DNA from: CAYYNP01 sp964472545
GTDB lineage: Bacteria; Planctomycetota; Planctomycetia; Pirellulales; Thermoguttaceae
NCBI GenBank assembly: GCA_964472545.1
Contig: CAYYNP010000006.1
Coordinates: 1 to 64,000, forward strand
DNA: 64,000 nt
Reading direction: 5' to 3'
Shown here: positions 43,397-51,676 of the stretch, one piece after another
How positions within the stretch are numbered: position 1 is the stretch's first letter
Layout: each line of letters starts with the position of its first letter
Made by a program: the position numbers and the translations under genes
The notes under the pieces: generated by a model
What the model saw: the letters and a program-made list of their open reading frames with translations, nothing else
What the model was told of the DNA's origin: nothing
The model's database searches: none

Positions 43397-44086
43397 GTGG
43401 ACACGACGTCTTGCCGGAACACAGATGGTAGCAACTGGGTGGCTGGGGCAAAGCGGAGCGGTGCCCCAGTGACGGATGTTCCAGAGACTCACAACGACTG
43501 GGGCACCGCTACGCTCTGCCGCCAGCCACCCCGAAACCGTCTTCACGCGAGCTTCCGCATCCGCACGGCTCTGATCTTCTGCCTAGCGATCATCCTGTTG
43601 ACGTCGATCGGCGGATGCGCGGGCTACCGCATCGGCACCGAGTCGCTCTATCCGGCCGACGTCCGCACGGTCTTTGTGCCGATGATCGAGTCGACCAGCT
43701 TCCGCCGCAACCTGGGAGAACAACTCACCGAGGCAGTGATCAAAGAAATCGAGTTGAACACCGATTTCGACGTCGTCGACACGCCGCAGGCCGACAGCGT
43801 CCTCGCCGCGAGAATCGTCGGCGAGGGCAAGAGCGTGGTGATCCAACGCCGTAGCGGCTACGCTCGAGAGGTTGAAACCGAACTGCAGATCGAGGTCCGT
43901 TGGATCGACCGCCAACACAACGAACTGCGGGCCTCGGGCACGGTTTCCGTGCCGCCGGAGATGACCCACGTGGGGGCCACGGCCAGTTTGGTCCCCGAGG
44001 TCGGCCAGTCGGTTGCCACGGCTCAGCAGGTGGCGATCTCGCGGCTGGCCAAACAGATCGTCGGGTTAATGGAGAACCCGTGGTAG
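43397..44086 (+). CDS. lptE: LptE-like LPS-assembly lipoprotein with repeat-derived leader
   Basis: A 229-residue protein. LptE plugs the LptD barrel that inserts LPS in the outer leaflet. The conserved part begins at the lipobox SIGGC, C74, followed by GYRIGTESLYPADVRTVFVPMIES and ends with the QVAISRLAKQIVGLME helix. The 73 residues before C74 are far longer than a normal lipoprotein signal (about 20). Residues 14-25 and 34-46 of this leader are translated from the two arms of repeat B. The start is GTG at 43397, with TAGGAGG overlapping the stop of the BamD-like gene; a start closer to the hydrophobic segment is not evident, though non-canonical starts there cannot be excluded. Confidence 0.78.
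   Translation: MDTTSCRNTDGSNWVAGAKRSGAPVTDVPETHNDWGTATLCRQPPRNRLHASFRIRTALIFCLAIILLTSIGGCAGYRIGTESLYPADVRTVFVPMIESTSFRRNLGEQLTEAVIKEIELNTDFDVVDTPQADSVLAARIVGEGKSVVIQRRSGYAREVETELQIEVRWIDRQHNELRASGTVSVPPEMTHVGATASLVPEVGQSVATAQQVAISRLAKQIVGLMENPW
43437..43532. repeat. Inverted-repeat doublet, family B, in lptE leader
   Basis: Arms 43437-43469 and 43498-43532 pair with a few mismatches. The doublet lies in frame inside the lptE leader region. The same family is at 57202-57297, and a lone arm is in cinA at 30498-30530. Confidence 0.88.
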
Positions 44087-44096
44087 TCGCGCCGCT

Positions 44097-44334
44097 GGGG
44101 AACGGGAGTCTTCTTCACTTGGCGTGCCGGCTCGTGCGACGGTAAGAGGGGCGTCTTGAAGTGTCTCGTATGCGGCGTTCGATTGGGAAGAAGAGTCCCG
44201 TCCCTCTGGCGCGGTGAAGTGAAAGGGACGGGACTCCTCTTCCCAATCGAAAAGAACGGTTGACTCAGACTTCAATCCTCTCCGTAACAGTTTGCTGGGG
44301 TCGTTGCGCCGGATGAAGAGGACTCCCGTCCCCG
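44097..44334. repeat. Nested inverted repeats, family E
   Basis: An inner pair, 44180-44205 and 44224-44249, matches over 26 bases with one mismatch. An outer pair, 44097-44118 and 44312-44333, is also inverted and is related in sequence to the inner pair (GGGA..AGAGTCCCGTCCC motifs). The whole gap between lptE and folP is made of this structure. Confidence 0.85.
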
Positions 44335-44344
44335 AGCTTTTGCG

Positions 44345-45196
44345 ATGATGACGCGCGTTGAACAATGGCAACTCCGCAGCCGCACGCTCACCGTCGGCAA
44401 GATCCCGTTGTTGATGGGGATCGTCAACGTCACGCCCGACAGTTTCTCCGACGGCGGGAAGTTTTTCGACCCGGTGGCAGCCGTCGAGCAGGGTTTGCGG
44501 CTGGCGGCTGAAGGGGCCGATCTGCTGGACGTCGGCGGCGAGAGCACGCGGCCCGGTTCGGCAGGGGTCGACGCCGACGAGGAGCTCCGCCGAGTGATTC
44601 CGGTTGTCCGTGGGTTGTGCGAGCAGTGCGAGGTGCCCGTTTCGATCGACACGTCCAAAGCGGCGGTTGCCCGGGAGGCACTCGCTGCCGGGGCGGAAGC
44701 CGTCAACGACGTAACGGCGCTCTGCGGCGATCCGCAGATGCTGCCGCTGGCCGTCCAGAGCGGCTGCGGCGTCTGTGCGATGCACATGCTCGGCACGCCG
44801 CGGACGATGCAGCAAGCCCCGGCTTACGACGATGTGGTCGAAGACGTGGCGGAGTATCTCGCAGCCCGCCGCGACGCCCTGGTAGGTGCCGGCGTCGACG
44901 CCGCACGCATCGCCCTGGACCCGGGCATCGGCTTCGGCAAGACGCTCGAGCACAATCTGGCGTTGTTGTCCGGAGTCCGGCGCTTCCATGCCCTGGGGTG
45001 CCCCGTGCTGATTGGCCACAGCCGCAAGCGGTTCATCGGCCAGTTGCTCGGCGACGCCCACGCCGACCGTACGGCGGGCACCATTGGGGTGGCCACGTCG
45101 CTGGCCCGGCAAGGCGTACAGATTCTACGCGTGCATGACGTAGGTGCCGTTCGTCAGGCACTGCTGCTGGCCGCGGCATCGAAAGGCGGTTGCTGA
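44345..45196 (+). CDS. folP: Dihydropteroate synthase
   Basis: A 283-residue TIM-barrel enzyme that condenses 7,8-dihydropterin pyrophosphate with p-aminobenzoate in folate synthesis. MGIVNVTPDSFSDGG (24-38), LDVGGESTRPGS, SIDTSKAAVA, NDVTALCGD, DPGIGFGKTLEHN and IGHSRKRFIG are all in place, so the pterin and sulfonamide sites look complete. Two adjacent ATGs at 44345 and 44348 are both possible starts. It is separated from lptE by the repeat E structure, so it may have its own promoter. Confidence 0.97.
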   Translation: MMTRVEQWQLRSRTLTVGKIPLLMGIVNVTPDSFSDGGKFFDPVAAVEQGLRLAAEGADLLDVGGESTRPGSAGVDADEELRRVIPVVRGLCEQCEVPVSIDTSKAAVAREALAAGAEAVNDVTALCGDPQMLPLAVQSGCGVCAMHMLGTPRTMQQAPAYDDVVEDVAEYLAARRDALVGAGVDAARIALDPGIGFGKTLEHNLALLSGVRRFHALGCPVLIGHSRKRFIGQLLGDAHADRTAGTIGVATSLARQGVQILRVHDVGAVRQALLLAAASKGGC

Positions 45197-45657
45197 CCCC
45201 CCAGGGGAGCCACTTTGCGGGAAATCCTCAGCTTGCCCTTCTGCGCAATTGACAAACGGCAGAAACGTGATAAATTGCGGGAAGTTGAACGATCCGGTTT
45301 CGGACCTTGATTTGATCGAGGCATCACGGCGGCCATGCAGAAAAGCCCTTCCCGTTCGTCACAGAAGATGGGGTCGGGGAGCGTTCTGCCGCGGTAGCAG
45401 GACGGTCCTTGGCCCCATTTTTCGTTGGCCGGCGGTAGGTCTTCCTGCCCATCTTCCCGTTTGAATACGGAGGCAGCGACTTCGCACCCGAGTCGACCGC
45501 GGCCACCTTGGTGGCGATTCTCTTTGGGTGCCTCTGTTGTTGACCCACCGCAACGTGGGCAACTCCCCGTGAACTTCCGGGCGGGATCTCGCTTGCCGGG
45601 ATCCGCTCGCGTTGTTCTTGCGCGCAAATGCGACCACGAAACGTGAAGAGGCGAACG
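45197..45657. other. Long leader/intergenic region with promoter and inverted repeat
   Basis: This 461-base gap holds a promoter at 45249-45276 (listed separately) and a long, imperfect inverted repeat at about 45363-45457 made of GAAGATGGG and CCCATCTTC ends with partly matching interior. If the promoter is used, the PEP-CTERM propeller mRNA has a leader of about 375 bases. No gene evident. Confidence 0.55.
45249..45276 (+). promoter_or_regulatory. Sigma-70-type promoter upstream of PEP-CTERM genes
   Basis: TTGACA at 45249-45254, 16-base spacer, TAAATT at 45271-45276. It lies 382 bases before the next start codon, so the transcript would carry a long leader. Confidence 0.5.
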
Positions 45658-46956
45658 ATGAAGACGAGCAGATTCCACGCCAGCGCAATCTTCCTTGTGC
45701 TGTGCACGTCGATTCTCGTGGCCCTCGCCGCGCCGGCTTCCGCCCAACTGGCCGATTCGGCCTGGCCGGACTACGGCGGCGGGTACGCCAACCAACATCG
45801 CAGTCCCTACCACGGCCCGACGGAAGACCCGGCCGTGCTTTGGGCCTACGACCTGCAAGACCTGGGCGCACGGGGCTTCCAGCGGGGGTATCACCAGCCA
45901 ATCCTGTTGCCCGACGGCACGATCGTGCTGAACACGGCCGACGGCAGCGACGACCAGATTGTGGCGCTCAACGGCGATGGCACGCTCCGTTGGCACTTCG
46001 ACGAGAGCAGCCTGGGGCCATGGCTGGCCGCCGACGTCAACGATCAGATCTACACGATCCGTAAGACGTATGGCTCCAGCGGTTCGGCCCGGCTGCGGGC
46101 GATCGACTTCGAGGGGAACCCGCGATGGCTGTCGAACTTGCCCGGCAGCAACCCCACGCAAAACGGCCCGGCCGTCGGACGCAACGGCAACGTCTTCGCT
46201 GCGGTGGATCACTCCCCGTTGCGGGCAATCACCTACAACGGCGCCACGACGTGGTCGTCGGCCTCGGCCGGATACTACGACAACCCGGCCGTGGCCGAAG
46301 ACGGCACCGTTTACGTCGGCGGCGACGCCCTGAAGGCGCTGGCGCCCGACGGACGGATGCTGTGGAGTTATCCGCTGCGAACCGAGTTCAACCGCAATCC
46401 GAAGTATCTCTCGCCGGCCATCGGCGACGACGGGAAGATCTTCGCCGGCCAGACGTCGACCGTCTCGAACGTGGTGGCACTGAGTCCAACAGGCAAGGCA
46501 CTCTGGACACGGCCCGATCTCGACGGAACGCCGGCAATCGGTCCCGAAGGCCAGCTCTACGTGGTGCCCGAATCCGGCATCCTCACCGCGCTCGACTCGG
46601 ACACCGGAGAGACACTCTGGGCCTATCAGACCGGCAAGACCGACTACTACAACTCCGAGGGCGTCACGATCGACGTCGCCGGCAACCTCTACGTGTCGAA
46701 CGACCAGGGCGTGGTCACCTCGCTCAGCAGCGACGGCCAGTTGCGTTGGAGCCTCGACCTGGCTCCCGATCAATCCGGCTTCGTCGGCATCAGCGCCCCG
46801 GTGATTGGCCCGGATCAGACGCTCTACATCGTCGGCGGCAACACGGGGATGGTCTTCGCCGTGGTGCCGGAGCCTTCCACGTTGGTGCTGTTGGGCGTGG
46901 GAGCGACCGGGCTGGCCATGTGGGGCTGGCGGAGAAGACGGCAGGGGTGCCGATAG
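45658..46956 (+). CDS. Secreted PQQ-like beta-propeller, PEP-CTERM
   Basis: A 432-residue protein with signal peptide (1-30), then a PQQ-like (pyrrolo-quinoline-quinone-type) propeller over most of the length: repeated units with a DGTxxW or LxWxxxL pattern such as LNGDGTLRWHFD, ALAPDGRMLWSYPL, ALSPTGKALWTRPD, SLSSDGQLRWSLDL. No catalytic residues are visible, so it is probably a binding or structural protein. The C-terminus has a PEP-CTERM signal (VPEPSTLVLLGVGATGLAMWGWRRRR). The next gene also has this tail and starts 32 bases later, so both are likely co-transcribed. Confidence 0.85.
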   Translation: MKTSRFHASAIFLVLCTSILVALAAPASAQLADSAWPDYGGGYANQHRSPYHGPTEDPAVLWAYDLQDLGARGFQRGYHQPILLPDGTIVLNTADGSDDQIVALNGDGTLRWHFDESSLGPWLAADVNDQIYTIRKTYGSSGSARLRAIDFEGNPRWLSNLPGSNPTQNGPAVGRNGNVFAAVDHSPLRAITYNGATTWSSASAGYYDNPAVAEDGTVYVGGDALKALAPDGRMLWSYPLRTEFNRNPKYLSPAIGDDGKIFAGQTSTVSNVVALSPTGKALWTRPDLDGTPAIGPEGQLYVVPESGILTALDSDTGETLWAYQTGKTDYYNSEGVTIDVAGNLYVSNDQGVVTSLSSDGQLRWSLDLAPDQSGFVGISAPVIGPDQTLYIVGGNTGMVFAVVPEPSTLVLLGVGATGLAMWGWRRRRQGCR

Positions 46957-46988
46957 CTATTGGTCCAACTCGATAAGGAGACAATACG

Positions 46989-47840
46989 ATGAGAGTCTTC
47001 GTCAGTTGCGCAATCCTGTCAATCCTGCTGGCATCCACCGCCCGCGCGGACACGTTGCCGCCGGGAACGCTGATTGCTGCCGCGGCGTTCAACGATGACG
47101 CCGGGCTGTACAGCGACCCGGTCGCCAACTCGCCGTACGAAATCGGTGCCACGGCGCTCTACCGCGGCGTGGGCGAGCCGGGCTGGGCCGTCGGCTGGAC
47201 GGTCAGCGTGGGCGGATCGAATCCTCCCTTTGGTTCGTACTACGGCGATATCCGCGGCGACGTAACCCACGAGGGCGACGGCGCCTTGCGGATGCGGAAT
47301 CGCCCGAGTCCGTTCGAGCAGCTTTGGATGCATCGTCGGTTCGCGCCGGCGATCGCGGAGAAGTTCCGTATCGACCAGTACGTGAACATCCCACCCGGCG
47401 GAAGCTTCGGCTCGCGCCCGTTCGGTCCCGGCTCAGGCGGTCTCGTCGGCCGCATCGGTCCCTCGTGGTCGGCTTCGGGTGGGAACTTCTACGCGCTGGA
47501 CGGCAACGGGCGGGGCAGCACCAACGGGGAGTTTTCCGGCTTCACCTGGGAGCCGAATACCTGGTACAAAGTGAGCCTCATTGTCGATCCGGCCGAGCAG
47601 ACGTTCGAGTTCCTGGTCGACGACCAGCGCTACGACGCCCCGGACCCGTTGGGGTTTCGCGGCAGCCCTGCGTCGATCGACCACATCAGCTATCTCACGA
47701 ACACGTTGCTTTACATCGACGACATCCGCATCACGGCCGTGCCCGAGCCGTCTGCATTGGCCGGGCTGGCCATCGGCGCCGCCGGGCTGATAGTGCTCGC
47801 GGTACGACGGCGACGACGGCGGCAGAATCTGGATGCGTGA
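46989..47840 (+). CDS. PEP-CTERM surface protein, LamG/lectin-like
   Basis: A 283-residue exported protein with signal peptide (1-18) and a beta-sandwich body. The order AAAFNDDAGLYSDP..., GEPGWAVGWTVSVGG, FSGFTWEPNTWYKVSLIVDPAEQTFEFLVDDQRYD resembles a concanavalin-A-like (LamG) fold, where the WYKVSLIVD strand and following turn are typical. The C-terminal VPEPSALAGLAIGAAGLIVLAVRRRRRR is a PEP-CTERM signal. AAGGAG precedes the ATG. A glycan-binding role is plausible but not shown. Confidence 0.8.
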   Translation: MRVFVSCAILSILLASTARADTLPPGTLIAAAAFNDDAGLYSDPVANSPYEIGATALYRGVGEPGWAVGWTVSVGGSNPPFGSYYGDIRGDVTHEGDGALRMRNRPSPFEQLWMHRRFAPAIAEKFRIDQYVNIPPGGSFGSRPFGPGSGGLVGRIGPSWSASGGNFYALDGNGRGSTNGEFSGFTWEPNTWYKVSLIVDPAEQTFEFLVDDQRYDAPDPLGFRGSPASIDHISYLTNTLLYIDDIRITAVPEPSALAGLAIGAAGLIVLAVRRRRRRQNLDA

Positions 47841-47857
47841 TCGCCGACCACTGCCGC

Positions 47858-48691
47858 CTAACCAAACTGCCACACCCGGCTATCGCAAACCGGCCGGTAG
47901 CCGATCTGGCGGTAGATGCCGTTGGACGTGGAGTTGGCCAGGTCGGCGTAGAGGTAGCAGCGGGTGTTGCCGGCCTCGATAAGGTGTTGCGTTAGTGCGG
48001 CGACGCAGGACGTGGCATAACCGCGCCGGCGAAACTGCTGCGGGGTGTAGACCAGGAACACGCGGGCGCTGCCTGCCGCGCCGGGGCCGAAGCAGGCCAT
48101 GCTCACCTGCTCGTTATCTTCCCACACGAAGAGTTGGCCGTCGGCGATACGGTGCCGGATCACCGTATCGTGGTCTTCTTCGCTTGCGGCGAGCCCTGCT
48201 TCGTAACGGTACTCCCGGCGCCAAGCGGCCAACAGTCTCACGTCGGCCTCTTCCGCGCGGCGCAGATGTCCCGGGCTGGTTTTCGGCGGGAGCACGCGGT
48301 CGCATTGGTATACCCGCTGGGTCATCTTCGTCGAACAGGCCCTCCCCGATTTCTTGCTCCACAGTTGCGCGAAGACCTCGGCGTCGGGCACGGGCCCGGC
48401 CAGACCGGTGACCGGGGCGTCGCTCTCGAGGAGACTATCGGCGAGCGCTTCCATCGCGTCGGCCGACGCTCGGGTGACGACTAACTCTTGAGGAGGGGTC
48501 ATTAGCGCGGCCGCGGCTATTCCGTCGCCCTCGACCGTGAGCAAGTGAGGTTCGGCCGGATACTCCTCGGGGCGCTCTTTCAGGTGGGAGGCTATACCCA
48601 ATACGAGGTTGTTCTCGGCCTCTTCACGTCGCAGCCAAGGCCCAGCCCGGTCGAGAAACTCATCCACCGACTTGTGACGGACAACTCGCAT
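47858..48691 (-). CDS. GNAT-family N-acetyltransferase
   Basis: A 277-residue cytoplasmic protein. The C-terminal half (about 130-277) is a GNAT domain: RRAEEADVRLLAAWRREY, a central VFLVYTPQQFRRRGYATSCVAALTQHL with the acetyl-CoA-binding RRRGYA loop, and YLYADLANSTSNGIYRQIGYRP. The N-terminal 125 residues form a related, degenerate GNAT-like half (LRREEAENNLVLGIASHL), a two-domain layout seen in several bacterial members. The acceptor is unknown. Start at the ATG at 48689-48691; the frame extends to 48808 without similarity. Convergent with the PEP-CTERM gene. Confidence 0.82.
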   Translation of the reverse strand: MRVVRHKSVDEFLDRAGPWLRREEAENNLVLGIASHLKERPEEYPAEPHLLTVEGDGIAAAALMTPPQELVVTRASADAMEALADSLLESDAPVTGLAGPVPDAEVFAQLWSKKSGRACSTKMTQRVYQCDRVLPPKTSPGHLRRAEEADVRLLAAWRREYRYEAGLAASEEDHDTVIRHRIADGQLFVWEDNEQVSMACFGPGAAGSARVFLVYTPQQFRRRGYATSCVAALTQHLIEAGNTRCYLYADLANSTSNGIYRQIGYRPVCDSRVWQFG

Positions 48692-49020
48692 GTGACCTAT
48701 TGTTGGGCGGATTGCGTACCGGATGCTATTCTCATCAGCATCCCAACGCGATCGATTGTAGAATATCGGCACGACGGGCGGAAGCGGCCGACGTGCTGTG
48801 ATTTTCATAACATGCTTTCACCAAAGAATTTACCTGCCTAGCCGAGGGCGGAAGCCCCCGGAGAGTTTTAAGCCGGTTTGTGCCGCCCGACGGCTGCTCT
48901 AAACTCTCCAGGGACTTCCGCCCACGGCTACGCAGCTTCCGCCCACTGCCGGGCAAACGGAAACACAACCCACCAATCCCCTGCAAGATCCGCCCTTCGG
49001 CGGCAACTCTCCTTGCGGCC
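48692..49020. other. Divergent region between GNAT and ECF sigma genes
   Basis: This 329-base gap holds repeat doublet F (48839-48930), listed separately. The remaining bases must carry promoters for the GNAT gene and the sigma operon; I cannot assign boxes with confidence. Confidence 0.5.
48839..48930. repeat. Inverted-repeat doublet, family F
   Basis: Arms 48839-48870 and 48900-48930 pair over about 31 bases with three or four mismatches (TAGCCG..GGCGGAAG...CTTCCGCC..CGGCTA). It is 90 bases upstream of the sigma factor start, upstream of both divergent genes. Confidence 0.85.
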
Positions 49021-49608
49021 ATGACCGAACCGAAGACTCGCCACCAGCCGTCGGCCCACGTCGCGCAGCCAACGCCGCCAACGATCGATTGGCAGGCGGC
49101 GCTGGCGGAACACGACCGCTGGATGCGCACCGTGGTGCGTGCCCGGCTGGGCGAGCCGCAGGCGGTCGACGAAGTGATGCAGGAGGTGGCCGTGGCGGCG
49201 GTCGAGCAACGCGCACCGCTGGCCGATCCGAGCAAAGTGGCTCCGTGGCTCTATCGGCTGGCGGTGACCCAGACGCTGATGTATCGGCGGAAACAGGGCC
49301 GGCGCCGCAAGCTGACCGACCGCTATGCCCAGCGTCACCGCCCCACCGAGCACGACACCCGCGAGCCGGACCCGCTCGGCTGGCTGCTGGCCGAAGAACG
49401 CAGGAAGCAGGTCCGCCAAGCGCTTGGCCGTCTGCCGCGGCGCGATGCGGAGATCCTGTTGCTGAAGTACACGGAGAATTGGAGTTATCGGCAGTTGGCC
49501 GAACACTTGGGAATCAGTACCAGCGCCGTCGAAGCCCGGCTGCACCGCGCGCGGAAGCGGTTGCGCAAGGAGTTGGCGGCCATGGAAGTGGTTGAGGTAC
49601 CGACATGA
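49021..49608 (+). CDS. ECF-type RNA polymerase sigma factor
   Basis: A 195-residue sigma factor. Region 2 (about 28-92) includes AVDEVMQEVAVAAVEQ and KVAPWLYRLAVTQTLMYRRKQGRR, region 4 (about 130-185) includes LGRLPRRDAEILLLKYTENWSYRQLAEHLGISTSAVEARLHRARKRLRKEL with the helix-turn-helix that reads the -35 box. Regions 1 and 3 are absent, as in extracytoplasmic-function sigmas. Its ATGA overlap with the next gene shows translational coupling. Start at ATG 49021; the frame extends upstream only into repeat F. Confidence 0.92.
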   Translation: MTEPKTRHQPSAHVAQPTPPTIDWQAALAEHDRWMRTVVRARLGEPQAVDEVMQEVAVAAVEQRAPLADPSKVAPWLYRLAVTQTLMYRRKQGRRRKLTDRYAQRHRPTEHDTREPDPLGWLLAEERRKQVRQALGRLPRRDAEILLLKYTENWSYRQLAEHLGISTSAVEARLHRARKRLRKELAAMEVVEVPT

Positions 49609-50333
49609 ACCCGATCGACGACGTATTGGTTCGCGACGACGATCATCGATTCGATCTGCTGGTCGACGGGGAACTCGACGATCGCCAGCGCCGCGAGTTG
49701 CTCGCCGGCCTGGACGACGAGCCGGGCGGCTGGCGTCAATGTGCGTTGGCTTTCCTCGAGGCCCAGGCCTGGCGAGGCGACTTCGGCCAGATCGTCGAGT
49801 CGCCGCGGCCGGTGGAAGAGTCGACGGTTGCTGCGAAACCACGGCCCTGGCTCGGTCGAAACGCCAAGATGCTCTTGGCGATGGCGGCCAGTTTCCTGGT
49901 GGCGTTGCTGCTGGGCATCCAGGCGCGCGGCCTGTTGAACACGCCCGGCTCGGATGACGTTCCGCCGTCGATGGTGGCCGGCGGCGAATCTCCCGAAACG
50001 CCGCAAGGCCCCCCGCCGCAGCCTCCATCGTCGCCGGATAACGTCGACGACGGGTCATCGCAGCCGCAGAACGTGACGCTGGGGCCGTGGCGGATGGTCG
50101 GCAACGGCGATCCGATCAACCTGCCGGCCGTCCCACGCGACGAGATCGACGAAGAGTGGCTCAACAGCTTTCCCGCCGCGATCCCCGAAGAGTTGGTCCG
50201 GCAACTGGAGCAGAACGGTTGCGGCGTGGTGCGGCGGCGCGAGTACGTGCCGTATCGCATGGAGGACGGCCGCCAAGTGGTCGTGCCCATGGACCAGTAC
50301 GAAATCCGTTACGTCGGGCGTCCGGCATTGTAA
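49605..50333 (+). CDS. Putative membrane-bound anti-sigma factor
   Basis: A 242-residue protein. The N-terminal 65 residues (HRFDLLVDGELDDRQRRELLAGLDD) resemble the zinc-free anti-sigma helical domain. One transmembrane helix is at about 86-104 (MLLAMAASFLVALLLGIQA), then a Pro/Ser-rich linker and an extracytoplasmic domain (about 150-242). That layout and ATGA overlap with the sigma gene argue for an anti-sigma, although no HxxxCxxC zinc motif is present. The outer domain contains RREYVPYRMEDGRQVVVP, perhaps the sensor part. Confidence 0.72.
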   Translation: MNPIDDVLVRDDDHRFDLLVDGELDDRQRRELLAGLDDEPGGWRQCALAFLEAQAWRGDFGQIVESPRPVEESTVAAKPRPWLGRNAKMLLAMAASFLVALLLGIQARGLLNTPGSDDVPPSMVAGGESPETPQGPPPQPPSSPDNVDDGSSQPQNVTLGPWRMVGNGDPINLPAVPRDEIDEEWLNSFPAAIPEELVRQLEQNGCGVVRRREYVPYRMEDGRQVVVPMDQYEIRYVGRPAL

Positions 50334-50385
50334 AGGTCCGCAGGACTCATCCGCTTCCCTTTTCTTACGTGGAAGGAGTATCGAA

Positions 50386-51519
50386 ATGTTGAAGTATCTG
50401 TGCATCGCGGGCATCGCCTCGGCGATGCTCTGGAGTGTGGCGGCAACCGCCGCCGAGCCGACCCGCGGCGCCGCCGTGGCCGTGGGGCCGGCGCGCGTGG
50501 TCGTGCATGTCGAGGCCAAAGAGCCGCCGGCGAATGCACCCGGCGACGGAGAGAAACGAGGCGCCAACTTCACTGGCCGGGCATGGAACCTAGGCTCGGG
50601 CAACCTGACCGCGCCGTTTCCGCAAGGGTTGAACGTCGTGGCCGACGTCGTCCAAGTGAGCGAGTTCTGGATCGGCGTGGAGTGTTCTCCGGCCGACGAC
50701 GCGTTGCGGGCGCAACTCGGTTTGAAGGAAGGCCAGGGGCTGGTCGCCAATCACGTCGTTCCGGAGGGCCCGGCCGCTAAGGCGGGAATCCAGCGCTTCG
50801 ACGTGTTGCTTTCGGCCAACGACAAACCGTTGGGAGACGTTTCCGATTTGGTGGGCGCGATCGAGGCGGCCAAGGAGAAAGAGGTTTCGTTGAAGTTGAT
50901 TCGTGGCGGCAAGCCGCAGAATGTCACCGTCGTGCCGGCCAAACGCGCTGAAGGCAACGTCCGCGCACTGCTGCCGCACGGCGAGTGGCAGGCGCGCGAC
51001 TGGTTGCCCCGGCAACTTCGTCCGTGGAATTACGCCGGAGAGCCGCTCCAATTCCGCTTCATCCATCCGCCAGCCGTGCTGCCGCCGGACGCCGAAGTCC
51101 GCATTGAGGCAATGCCGGGAAACATGTCCGTAACGATTGCCAAGAAGGGCAACGAACCGGCGAAGATCACGGTCAAGCGAGGCGAAAAGGAGTGGAAGGA
51201 CGTCAGCGAGTACCAGTTGGACGACTTGCCCGGGGACGTCCGGCCGCACGTTGAGCGGATGCTGCGAGGTGCCCTTGGAGGCGGGCCGGGGTGGACCGCC
51301 ACCCGCCGATTCGACTTCGTTCCCTACAATATCGCGCCGCGGCAGCCGGGAGATCCGGCGAATTTCATCCGAACCCACCCCCCATCCCGGACACCCAACC
51401 TCCAACGGCAGATCGACCAGATGCACGAGCAACTCGAACAACTCCGCAAGTCGATCGAGCAATTGCAGAAGGCGGCCGGCCGGCCCGAGAATCCGGAAGG
51501 CGCCGCAACTGATTGCTGA
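50386..51519 (+). CDS. Exported PDZ-domain protein
   Basis: A 377-residue protein with signal peptide (1-22). A PDZ domain spans about 95-187: FWIGVECSPADDALRAQLGL, VVPEGPAAKAGIQRFDVLLSAN, KPLGDVSDLVGAIEAAKEKEV, LIRGGKPQNVTVVPAKR. PDZ domains bind C-terminal peptides in envelope proteases. No protease domain is present. The C-terminus (about 335-370) is a short coiled coil (LQRQIDQMHEQLEQLRKSIE). GGAAGGAG lies before the ATG, 52 bases after the anti-sigma gene, so it is likely in the same operon and a candidate target or regulator of that system. Confidence 0.82.
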   Translation: MLKYLCIAGIASAMLWSVAATAAEPTRGAAVAVGPARVVVHVEAKEPPANAPGDGEKRGANFTGRAWNLGSGNLTAPFPQGLNVVADVVQVSEFWIGVECSPADDALRAQLGLKEGQGLVANHVVPEGPAAKAGIQRFDVLLSANDKPLGDVSDLVGAIEAAKEKEVSLKLIRGGKPQNVTVVPAKRAEGNVRALLPHGEWQARDWLPRQLRPWNYAGEPLQFRFIHPPAVLPPDAEVRIEAMPGNMSVTIAKKGNEPAKITVKRGEKEWKDVSEYQLDDLPGDVRPHVERMLRGALGGGPGWTATRRFDFVPYNIAPRQPGDPANFIRTHPPSRTPNLQRQIDQMHEQLEQLRKSIEQLQKAAGRPENPEGAATDC

Positions 51520-51559
51520 AAGTTGCCACAAGGCAACATCATCCGCCGCATGTTCGTGC

Positions 51560-51603
51560 AAGGGCGGTCCCAAACTTGTCGGGACCGCCCTTTGCTTGTT
51601 TTC
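51560..51603 (+). terminator. Rho-independent terminator after PDZ gene
   Basis: Stem AAGGGCGGTCCC / GGGACCGCCCTT with a 9-base loop (51560-51593), followed by TTTGCTTGTTTT. It ends the sigma/anti-sigma/PDZ operon and separates it from the large protein gene. Confidence 0.85.
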
Positions 51604-51676
51604 GGGAAGAGTCTAGAATTCCCCGAGGGCCGCGTGCGTTCGCGGGCCACAGCCGTCCTCGTGGAGGATCGACGTG

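Noticed and set aside
41516..43546. Long minus-strand frame over recO and the BamD-like gene
   Set aside because: Both overlapped genes are clear; the antisense product is low-complexity Arg/Gly/Val sequence.
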